Shown here piece after piece: positions 7,654 to 14,372 of a stretch of DNA of 22,707 nucleotides. The DNA comes from an uncultured Mordavella sp. (lineage in GTDB: Bacteria > Bacillota > Clostridia > Lachnospirales > Lachnospiraceae): the NCBI GenBank assembly GCA_902406105.1, contig CABPCP010000049.1, forward strand, positions 1-22,707, in the 5' to 3' direction. Position numbers and translations under genes: made by a program. The notes below the pieces were generated by a model. The model was not told where the DNA came from and searched no databases. It saw only the letters and a list, made by a program, of their open reading frames with translations. How positions within the stretch are numbered: the stretch's first letter is position 1; each line of letters opens with the position of its first letter.

Positions 7654-8700
7654 ATGCGGAAACGAAGCGTGTGGAATATACTGATAACGATAGGGATTCT
7701 TGGGCTTACAACAATAATCTGCTTTTATCTGCAGCAGTCCGTTGGGACAGAGGCCCATGCGGCGCTGATGTTCGTGCTGGCAGTCCTGCTGATCTCACGG
7801 TTCACAGATGGATATCGGTACGGAATCTTTTCAGCAATGGCGGCAGTGATCGCGGTAAATTATATTTTCACCTATCCTTATTTTGCGCTTAATTTTACCA
7901 TTACAGGCTATCCTTTGACTTTCTTTGTAATGCTGGCGGTGGCCATCAGTGTCAGCGCTTTGACAACACAGATCAAAAACCAGGAGCAGCTTCGGCTGGA
8001 AACGGAGAAGGAAAAAATGAGGGCGAATCTTCTGAGGGCAGTGTCTCATGATATCCGGACGCCCTTGACATCAATCGCCGGTTCTGCGGCGGCAATCTTG
8101 GAGAATAAAGATGTGCTCTCTCAGGATAAGATCATGGAACTGGTGGCAAATATAAAGGAAGAAGCCCAGTGGCTGGTGCGTATGGTGGAAAACCTTTTGT
8201 CTATTACCAGGATGAACGCGGAAAATGCCAGGATCGATAAGCAGGAAGAAGTAGTAGAAGAGGTGATCAGCGCGGCGGTGACAAAATTCCAGAAACGGTT
8301 CCCCGGAATCAAGATCAACGCCCATATCCCGGAAGAGGTTCTTTTGGTCCCAATGGACGCTACATTGATCGAGCAGGTTCTGGTCAATCTTTTGGAAAAC
8401 TCCGCGGTCCATGGGAGGACCACTTCACAGATAGATATCCGCGTCAGTCTGGCGGAAGGGAAAGCGGTTTTCTGTGTGGAGGATGATGGAGAGGGGATCG
8501 AAGAGAAGATCCTTCCGGTGATTTTCGACGGCAATCTGGGCGCCAGAGGCGAGGCTTCCGATAACAAAAGAGATATGGGGATCGGTCTTTCTGTCTGCAA
8601 AAGTATCATCAAAGCGCATAGAGGCAATATGAGGGCGGAAAACCGGGAAGGCGCAGGGGCCAGAATGGTGTTTTCCCTCCCTATGGAAATGGAGGAGTAA
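7654..8700 (+). CDS. KdpD-like sensor histidine kinase lacking the KdpD N-terminal domain
   Basis: This is a 348-aa membrane histidine kinase. Residues 7-107 form four membrane segments of the DUF4118 type found in KdpD, including the FTYPYFALNFTITGYPLTF region. A coiled linker follows, then HisKA with the phosphoacceptor H132 in VSHDIRTPLTS. The ATPase domain has an N box NLLENSAVHG, a G1 box DDGEGI and a G2 box GIGLSVCKSI. Full KdpD is about 900 aa, with an N-terminal KdpD domain and a USP domain; both are absent here. The ATG has GGAGGG upstream, so this is a short form and not a visible truncation. The response regulator follows after one base. The stimulus is unknown, and no kdpFABC genes are in view. 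Confidence 0.92.
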   Translation: MRKRSVWNILITIGILGLTTIICFYLQQSVGTEAHAALMFVLAVLLISRFTDGYRYGIFSAMAAVIAVNYIFTYPYFALNFTITGYPLTFFVMLAVAISVSALTTQIKNQEQLRLETEKEKMRANLLRAVSHDIRTPLTSIAGSAAAILENKDVLSQDKIMELVANIKEEAQWLVRMVENLLSITRMNAENARIDKQEEVVEEVISAAVTKFQKRFPGIKINAHIPEEVLLVPMDATLIEQVLVNLLENSAVHGRTTSQIDIRVSLAEGKAVFCVEDDGEGIEEKILPVIFDGNLGARGEASDNKRDMGIGLSVCKSIIKAHRGNMRAENREGAGARMVFSLPMEMEE

Positions 8701-8701
8701 G

Positions 8702-9430
8702 ATGGAGATTAGGGATAGAGTCCTGATAGTAGAGGACGATAAAAATATTCGCAGTTTTCTTCAGACGGTTCTGGAAGCAAATAACTATGAAGTCCTGCTG
8801 GCACAGAACGGGCTTAGCGCCTACAGTCTGATCACATCTCAGTGCCCGGATATCGTGATCTTAGACCTGGGGCTGCCGGATATGGACGGTATTAAAATCT
8901 TAGAAAATGTAAGAGAATGGTCCCAGATGCCGATCATCGTAGTATCGGCCAGGACCCATGAGAAGGATAAGGTGTCGGCTTTGGACAAAGGAGCTGACGA
9001 TTATATCACAAAGCCTTTTGGGACGTCAGAGCTTCTCGCCAGGGTCCGTACGGCGATCCGTCACGCAAGGGGATCAGGAACGGGGCAGAACGGCGGCCAG
9101 AGCATGTCTTTTCTTTCCGGCCGTCTGGTGATCGACCACGACAAACACCGGGTATTTGTAGACGGAACAGATGCGGGATTGACCCAGAATGAGTTTAAAC
9201 TGGTAAGCCTTCTTGGAAAATACGCGGGAAAAGTATTGACCTATGATTATATGATGAAAGAGATCTGGGGGCCGAATATGAAGAATGACAACCGGATCCT
9301 TCGGGTCAATATGGCCAATATACGCAGAAAGATCGAGAAAAATCCTGCTCAGCCGGAGTTCATATTTACAGAGATCGGGGTGGGGTACCGTTTTGTGGAA
9401 GCGGATGTACAGGCAAAAGAAAAGAAATAA
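8702..9430 (+). CDS. OmpR/KdpE-family response regulator
   Basis: This is a 242-aa transcription factor, the evident partner of the upstream kinase. The receiver domain has acidic residues in VEDDKN (11-13), phosphoacceptor D55 in VILDLGLPD and K104 in ITKPFG. The C-terminal winged helix (about 140-235) shows GLTQNEFKLVSLLGKYAGKV, with YDYMMKEIWG and LRVNMANIRRKIE, typical of the OmpR/PhoB class and close to KdpE. GGAGGAG precedes the ATG, overlapping the end of the kinase gene. Its stop codon lies inside the shared terminator hairpin. Target genes are not evident. Confidence 0.94.
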   Translation: MEIRDRVLIVEDDKNIRSFLQTVLEANNYEVLLAQNGLSAYSLITSQCPDIVILDLGLPDMDGIKILENVREWSQMPIIVVSARTHEKDKVSALDKGADDYITKPFGTSELLARVRTAIRHARGSGTGQNGGQSMSFLSGRLVIDHDKHRVFVDGTDAGLTQNEFKLVSLLGKYAGKVLTYDYMMKEIWGPNMKNDNRILRVNMANIRRKIEKNPAQPEFIFTEIGVGYRFVEADVQAKEKK

Positions 9431-9457
9431 GGCATGGCCTTATTTCTTCTTTTTTTC
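9422..9457. terminator. Bidirectional terminator containing both stop codons
   Basis: Perfect 12-bp arms (9422-9433 AAGAAATAAGGC and 9437-9448) enclose a three-base loop, with CT7 following on the plus strand and A-rich sequence on the other side. The TAA of the response regulator and the TAA of the minus-strand DUF1836 gene are both embedded in the stem. Confidence 0.85.
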
Positions 9458-10051
9458 AGAAGACTCCGGGTCAGGAAGTTCATCGATCAGTTTTTCGATC
9501 AAAAGTTTTTTAACATAGACGTCAAAGCTGAGATTGCAGATAAAGGAAAAGAAGCGCAGATATTCCTGCTCATCCTGGGGACGGTCTCCAAACGTCTCTT
9601 CAGCACTTTGGTAAGCTCTGGCCACATCTTTTGCAAGGCCGTCGATCCGGGACTTTTCCAGCTGGCAGATTTCCTCATAGATTTCCGTCATGTTGAACGA
9701 TTCGTTATTAAAGTAATTCTCCGTGATAGGAGTCAGCATTGCCTCAATATCCTTGATCGAGAGGATGTTTTTAAAATAGTAGATAAAGATCATTACGAGC
9801 ACGTGTTCCCTGGAATACTTCTTTTTAACAGGAGGAGGGAGCAGATTATTCTTGGCATAATTATTGATCATGGTCTTAGTAAGGATCTTGTCATCTTCAT
9901 AGCGTTTGGTCGAGCGGAGCTGCTCATTCATAAAGGTAGTGACCTGATCCATATAAAGATCAATATTGGGGATACTCTCTGGCTTTACATAGTCGATCCG
10001 CGCAATGCTGGAAAGGATGCTGTTCAGCATGTCTTTTGTATTTATTGTCAT
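9440..10051 (-). CDS. DUF1836 protein with MerR-like HTH
   Basis: This is a 203-aa cytosolic protein of the DUF1836 family, common in Firmicutes. The region near residues 55-110 reads as a MerR-like winged helix: LTKTMINNYAKNNLLPPP, then KKYSREHVLVMIFIYYFKN and LSIKDIEAML. The remainder is helical and ends in an acidic/basic SSEKKKK tail. GAGGTG precedes ATG 10051. The gene is convergent with the response regulator and divergent from the ABC exporter. A perfect palindrome sits between its own -35 and -10 boxes, which suggests autoregulation. DNA binding is inferred from the fold. A competing plus-strand open frame over the same bases lacks any family signature. Confidence 0.9.
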   Translation of the reverse strand: MTINTKDMLNSILSSIARIDYVKPESIPNIDLYMDQVTTFMNEQLRSTKRYEDDKILTKTMINNYAKNNLLPPPVKKKYSREHVLVMIFIYYFKNILSIKDIEAMLTPITENYFNNESFNMTEIYEEICQLEKSRIDGLAKDVARAYQSAEETFGDRPQDEQEYLRFFSFICNLSFDVYVKKLLIEKLIDELPDPESSEKKKK

Positions 10052-10071
10052 AACTTCACCTCAGTAAATCT

Positions 10072-10100
10072 ATTATATAGTTTTTAAAACTATATGACAA
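10072..10100 (-). promoter_or_regulatory. DUF1836 promoter with embedded palindromic operator
   Basis: On the minus strand TTGTCA (10095-10100) and TATAAT (10072-10077) are spaced by exactly 17 nt. The spacer is filled by a perfect inverted repeat, ATATAGTTTT / AAAACTATAT (10075-10084 and 10086-10095, one central base). A palindrome here would let a bound dimer block RNA polymerase. Confidence 0.75.
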
Positions 10101-10136
10101 GGATTTTTTCAGATATACTGTGCGCCGAGAAAAATA

Positions 10137-10164
10137 TTGACAAAAATAGAAGAGATGGTAGAAT
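10137..10164 (+). promoter_or_regulatory. Promoter of the ABC exporter operon
   Basis: A perfect TTGACA (10137-10142) and TAGAAT (10159-10164) are 16 nt apart. Transcription should begin near 10171, ahead of a leader hairpin. It faces away from the DUF1836 promoter, with only about 36 bp between the two -35 boxes. Confidence 0.8.
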
Positions 10165-10181
10165 ATGTTCTACAGACGAAG

Positions 10182-10218
10182 GTTCGTTATCAAATTATTT
10201 GGTAACGAACAATTTTTT
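10182..10218 (+). terminator. Leader hairpin / putative attenuator of the ABC operon
   Basis: Arms 10182-10194 and 10198-10210 (GTTCGTTATCAAA and its complement with one wobble) pair over 13 bp around a three-base loop. AA and then T6 follow at 10213-10218. It looks like an intrinsic terminator placed 30 nt before the first start codon, or alternatively a DNA operator just downstream of the transcription start. Confidence 0.65.
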
Positions 10219-10247
10219 ACGAAGGATTTCAGGAGAGGAGGATATGG

Positions 10248-11996
10248 ATGATCCGCGTATTATTGAGAGAAGTAAAACAATATAAAGGCGCATCCATCGC
10301 AACGCCCCTTTTCATGGTCCTGGAAGTACTGATGGAGATGGCGATCCCGTTCCTGATGGCTTCGATCATTGATCAGGGAGTAAATGAGGGAGATATTGGA
10401 CATATTTACCGGGTTGGAGCGGTGATGATCGCGGCGGCGCTGATCGGTCTTCTGGCCGGTGTCGGGGGCGGGCGTTTTGGCGCGAAGGCATCTGCTGGAC
10501 TGGCCAGAAACCTAAGGGAGGCTATGTTCAATAATATACAAACATTTTCGTTTTCAAATATCGATAAATATAGTACGGCGGGCCTGGTGACCCGGCTGAC
10601 TACAGACGTGACGAACGTACAGAACGCGTATCAGATGACGCTGCGGATGTTCACCAGGGCTCCGGCAAGCCTGGTGTGCGCTATGTTGATGGCCTTTGCT
10701 ATCAATGCGAGATTGGCGGTGATCTATCTGATCGCAGTGATCGTGCTGGGAATCCTGCTGTTTCTGATCATGAGCCATGCCACCCGGTATTTCCAGCAGG
10801 CGTTCCCCAAGTATGACGATCTGAATGCTTCTGTACAGGAGAATGTGTCGGCGATCCGAGTAGTCAAGGCGTATGTGAGAGAAGAACAGGAGACCAGTAA
10901 GTTTAAGCGGGCAAGCGGCAATCTATGCAGGATATTCACCAAGGCCGAGTGCAATTTGGTCTATAACGCGCCTCTTATGCAGATCACTGTCTATAGCTGT
11001 ATTCTCCTGATCAGCTGGCTGGGAGCTAAGATGATCGTATCGTCCCAGCTGACGGAAGGGGAATTAATGAGTCTTCTTGCTTATTGTATGAATATCCTGA
11101 TGAGCCTGATGATGCTCTCCATGGTATTCGTGATGGTCTCTATGAGTATGGCCAGCGTCCGGCGTATTTCTGAAGTGTTAAGGGAGACCAGCGATCTTCA
11201 GAATCCGGAGCGCCCGGTGATGGATGTGCCTGATGGCAGCATTGAATTCCGGCATGTGGATTTTGCGTACCGCAGGGACAGTGAAGAGCCTGTGCTCAAA
11301 GATATTGACCTTACGATCCGTTCTGGAGAGACGATCGGGATCATCGGAGGCACTGGAAGCGCCAAGACCAGTCTGGTAAACCTGGTCAGCCGTCTTTATG
11401 ATGTGACAAAAGGAGAAGTGCTGGTAGGCGGAAGGAATGTGAAAGAATATGATATGGAAGTCCTGCGAAACCAGGTGTCGGTTGTGCTTCAGAACAATGT
11501 TTTGTTCTCAGGCTCAATCCTGGAGAATCTGAGATGGGGGAATAAAGAGGCTTCCGAAGAGGAATGCCGACAGGCATGCCGGCTTGCCTGCGCGGATGAA
11601 TTTATCCAGCGGATGCCGGCAGGATACCAGACTCATATAGAACAGGGAGGAACCAATGTATCCGGGGGCCAGAAGCAGCGGCTCTGCATCGCGAGGGCGC
11701 TTCTTAAAAAGCCTAAGATCCTGATCCTGGACGACAGCACCAGCGCTGTAGATACGGCAACAGACGCCAAAATCCGCAAATCGTTCCGGGAAGCGATCCC
11801 AGATACTACAAAACTGATCATTGCCCAGAGAATCTCCAGCGTCCAGGACGCAGACCGGATCATCGTGATGGAAGACGGCTGTGTCAACGGATTTGGAACT
11901 CATGAGGAATTATTGGAAACCAATGAGATATACCGCGAAGTCTATGAGTCTCAGACCCAGGGCGGCGGGGATTTTGACGAAAAGGCAGGTGAATAA
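10248..11996 (+). CDS. ABC exporter half-transporter with degenerate Walker B
   Basis: This 582-aa protein has an N-terminal exporter transmembrane domain (six predicted helices, residues about 15-300) fused to a nucleotide-binding domain (about 330-575). It resembles the LmrC/BmrC/TM287-type subunit of heterodimeric multidrug exporters. Walker A is GGTGSAKT (about 366-373), with Ala where Gly is usual. The signature is NVSGGQKQR (from residue 470). Walker B is LILDDSTSAVDT, with Asp496 in place of the catalytic Glu. AGGAGAGGAGG precedes the ATG. The partner gene starts 3 nt after the stop. A role in drug or metabolite efflux is likely; the substrate is unknown. Confidence 0.94.
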   Translation: MIRVLLREVKQYKGASIATPLFMVLEVLMEMAIPFLMASIIDQGVNEGDIGHIYRVGAVMIAAALIGLLAGVGGGRFGAKASAGLARNLREAMFNNIQTFSFSNIDKYSTAGLVTRLTTDVTNVQNAYQMTLRMFTRAPASLVCAMLMAFAINARLAVIYLIAVIVLGILLFLIMSHATRYFQQAFPKYDDLNASVQENVSAIRVVKAYVREEQETSKFKRASGNLCRIFTKAECNLVYNAPLMQITVYSCILLISWLGAKMIVSSQLTEGELMSLLAYCMNILMSLMMLSMVFVMVSMSMASVRRISEVLRETSDLQNPERPVMDVPDGSIEFRHVDFAYRRDSEEPVLKDIDLTIRSGETIGIIGGTGSAKTSLVNLVSRLYDVTKGEVLVGGRNVKEYDMEVLRNQVSVVLQNNVLFSGSILENLRWGNKEASEEECRQACRLACADEFIQRMPAGYQTHIEQGGTNVSGGQKQRLCIARALLKKPKILILDDSTSAVDTATDAKIRKSFREAIPDTTKLIIAQRISSVQDADRIIVMEDGCVNGFGTHEELLETNEIYREVYESQTQGGGDFDEKAGE

Positions 11997-11999
11997 GAG

Positions 12000-13904
12000 A
12001 TGCCAGGACCGATGAAAAGAGCGCCAAGAGGCGTGAAAAGCCAGGTGGAGCATCCGGGACGTTTATTTGCCCGGGTAATGAAGTATGTATTTAAAGATTA
12101 CGGGATTCACTGCGCGGCAGTAGTAGTCTTAATCTTAGTCGGAGTGCTTGCCAATGTGCAGGGAACCATGTTTATGCGGGATTTGATCGATGTGTACATT
12201 ACTCCATTCCTGATGAGCGACACCCCTGATTTCGCACCGCTGGCCCAGGCCATCCTGCGGGTGGCGGCCTTTTACGGAGTGGGGATCATCTCGACCTATA
12301 CCTATAACCGCCTGATGGTGACAGTGACCCAGGGAACACTGAGGGATATGAGAGACGATCTGTTCAGCCATATGCAGAAACTGCCGATCAAATATTTCGA
12401 TACCCATGCCCATGGCGATATCATGTCGGTGTATACAAACGACATTGATACGCTGCGCCAGATGATCAGTCAGAGTATGCCCCAGCTTCTGAACAGCGCG
12501 ATCACGATCGTCAGCGTCTTGGTAAGCATGGTGATTCTAAGCATACCTTTGACGATCGTGACGCTTTTGATGGTAGGGATCATGGTGTTCAGTTCTAAGA
12601 TCATGGCGGGAAAAAGCGGCAGATATTTTTTGGAGCAGCAGGTCAACCTGGGAACGGTAAACGGATATATCGAGGAAATGATGAGCGGCCAGAAGGTGGT
12701 CAAAGTCTTCTGTCACGAGGAAGAAAATATAGAGAGGTTTCGAGAATTGAATGACAAACTGTATGTCAGCGCAGACAAGGCTAATACCTATGCCAATCTG
12801 CTGGGGCCGATCAACGCCCAGCTTGGCAATGTAAGTTATGTGGTCTGCGCCATCGCAGGCGGAGTCCTGGCTCTTGGAAATGTGGGAGGATTTACGCTGG
12901 GAGGCCTTGCCAGTTTCCTGACCTTCAACCGGAATTTCAGTATGCCCATCAACCAGATCAGTATGCAGCTAAATGCGGTGATCATGGCAATGGCCGGAGC
13001 GGAGCGGATCTTCCGGCTTCTGGATGAGGAAGAGGAAAAAGATGAAGGTTACGTGACGTTAGTCAATATAAAAGAAGAAAATGGCGTGATAGAGGAGACC
13101 AAAGAACGGACCGGACGGTGGGCCTGGAAGCATATCCATCGGGCAGACGGAAGCGTGGACTATGTGGAAGTCAAAGGAGACGTGGTCTTCAACGGAGTAG
13201 ACTTTGGCTATACAGATGAGAAGATCGTACTTCACGACATCAAGCTCTATGCTACGCCGGGACAAAAGATCGCTTTTGTAGGATCTACGGGAGCAGGCAA
13301 GACGACGATCACAAATCTGATCAACCGATTTTACGATATCCAGGACGGAAAGATCCGGTATGACGGGATCAATATCAATAAGATCAAGAAAGCGGATCTG
13401 AGACGTTCCCTGGGGATTGTGCTTCAGGACACACATCTGTTTACAGGAACGGTAAAAGACAATATCCGTTTTGGGAAGCTGGATGCTTCCGATGAGGAGA
13501 TCGTGGCGGCGGCCAAATTAGCAAACGCGGATGGCTTCATCCGGCGTCTGCCAAATGGCTATGATACGATGATCACCGGAGACGGGGCAAACTTAAGCCA
13601 AGGCCAGAGACAGCTTCTGGCTATTGCCAGAGCCGCGGTGGCGGACCCGCCGGTGCTGATCCTGGATGAAGCTACCAGTTCTATCGACACCCGGACAGAG
13701 CGGATCGTCCAGGAGGGTATGGATAAACTGATGCATGGAAGGACAACGTTTGTGATCGCTCACCGGCTGTCTACCGTACGCAATTCGGACTGTATCATGG
13801 TATTGGAGCAGGGGCGGATCATCGAACGCGGAACTCATGATCAGCTGATCGAGGAAAAAGGACGGTATTATCAGCTGTATACAGGAAATCTTGCGCTGCA
13901 GTAG
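12000..13904 (+). CDS. ABC exporter half-transporter with canonical ATP site
   Basis: This 634-aa half-transporter is the partner of the preceding gene. An N-terminal hydrophilic segment (about 30 aa) is followed by six membrane helices. A charged insertion sits between the membrane and ATPase domains (about residues 340-395, starting DEEEEKDEGYV). The nucleotide-binding domain has Walker A GSTGAGKT (428-435) and Walker B LILDEATSSIDT with catalytic Glu557. The signature is LSQGQ (532-536) and departs from LSGGQ. Since the signature of one subunit works with the Walker motifs of the other, this weaker signature pairs with the degenerate Walker B of the first subunit. One consensus and one degenerate ATP site result, as in TM287/288-type heterodimers. 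Confidence 0.95.
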   Translation: MPGPMKRAPRGVKSQVEHPGRLFARVMKYVFKDYGIHCAAVVVLILVGVLANVQGTMFMRDLIDVYITPFLMSDTPDFAPLAQAILRVAAFYGVGIISTYTYNRLMVTVTQGTLRDMRDDLFSHMQKLPIKYFDTHAHGDIMSVYTNDIDTLRQMISQSMPQLLNSAITIVSVLVSMVILSIPLTIVTLLMVGIMVFSSKIMAGKSGRYFLEQQVNLGTVNGYIEEMMSGQKVVKVFCHEEENIERFRELNDKLYVSADKANTYANLLGPINAQLGNVSYVVCAIAGGVLALGNVGGFTLGGLASFLTFNRNFSMPINQISMQLNAVIMAMAGAERIFRLLDEEEEKDEGYVTLVNIKEENGVIEETKERTGRWAWKHIHRADGSVDYVEVKGDVVFNGVDFGYTDEKIVLHDIKLYATPGQKIAFVGSTGAGKTTITNLINRFYDIQDGKIRYDGININKIKKADLRRSLGIVLQDTHLFTGTVKDNIRFGKLDASDEEIVAAAKLANADGFIRRLPNGYDTMITGDGANLSQGQRQLLAIARAAVADPPVLILDEATSSIDTRTERIVQEGMDKLMHGRTTFVIAHRLSTVRNSDCIMVLEQGRIIERGTHDQLIEEKGRYYQLYTGNLALQ

Positions 13905-13916
13905 AGCTGGATTTGC

Positions 13917-13945
13917 TTGCATACCTTCCCCAAACCTCTTATAAT
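13917..13945 (+). promoter_or_regulatory. Promoter of the DUF3783-pcrA operon
   Basis: TTGCAT (13917-13922) and a perfect TATAAT (13940-13945) have 17-nt spacing. The expected start near 13952 leaves no room for a ribosome site before the ATG at 13957, which supports the later start codon. Confidence 0.75.
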
Positions 13946-13977
13946 GGAACCAGACTTTGGAAATGGAGATTGGATTT

Positions 13978-14370
13978 ATGAAATCAGTAGTTTTATGCTA
14001 TAATCTCAAGGGCACGGCTAAGGGAAAGAAGATAGGGATGATCTTTGGATTCTTAGGATTCAAGGTCCGCGCCGTGGACAAGGAGCAGTATCTGTGGCCC
14101 ATCGGAGCGCTGACAGGCATAGAAGAGCCGGAATTGGAACCGGAAGTTTACGATGGAGATGGATTCCCGGAAGAAATGCTGGTGATCCAGGCGGAAACAG
14201 AAGACATGCTGGACAAGGCGATCTTTTTGATGCAGAAGGAGAAAGTGCAGGTTGGGCTGAAAGCGGTAGTGACGGCTTCCAATCAAAAATGGACATCTCT
14301 GGCGCTCCATGATGAGATCAAGAAAGAGCATGAGATCATGAAGAGGCGGGAAGCGGAAAGGAAAGGATAG
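13978..14370 (+). CDS. DUF3783 family protein
   Basis: This soluble protein of about 130 aa belongs to DUF3783, a family of unknown function in Clostridia. Visible features are the N-terminal strand SVVLCYNLKGTAKGKKI, then FGFLGFKVRAVDKEQY, a central acidic stretch with PEEMLVIQAETEDMLD, and a lysine-rich helical tail ending in REAERKG. I prefer ATG 13978, with GGAG nine bases upstream, over ATG 13957, because the promoter places the transcript start almost on the latter. Its stop lies two bases before the TTG start of pcrA, so the two are co-expressed and perhaps translationally coupled. Confidence 0.85.
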   Translation: MKSVVLCYNLKGTAKGKKIGMIFGFLGFKVRAVDKEQYLWPIGALTGIEEPELEPEVYDGDGFPEEMLVIQAETEDMLDKAIFLMQKEKVQVGLKAVVTASNQKWTSLALHDEIKKEHEIMKRREAERKG

Positions 14371-14372
14371 AT

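Noticed and set aside
9434..10087. 217-codon plus-strand open frame over the DUF1836 gene
   Set aside because: The minus strand gives a recognised DUF1836 protein with promoter and ribosome site; this frame has neither.
10094..10285. 63-codon frame before the ABC exporter
   Set aside because: It begins upstream of the promoter start site and covers the leader hairpin; no family match.
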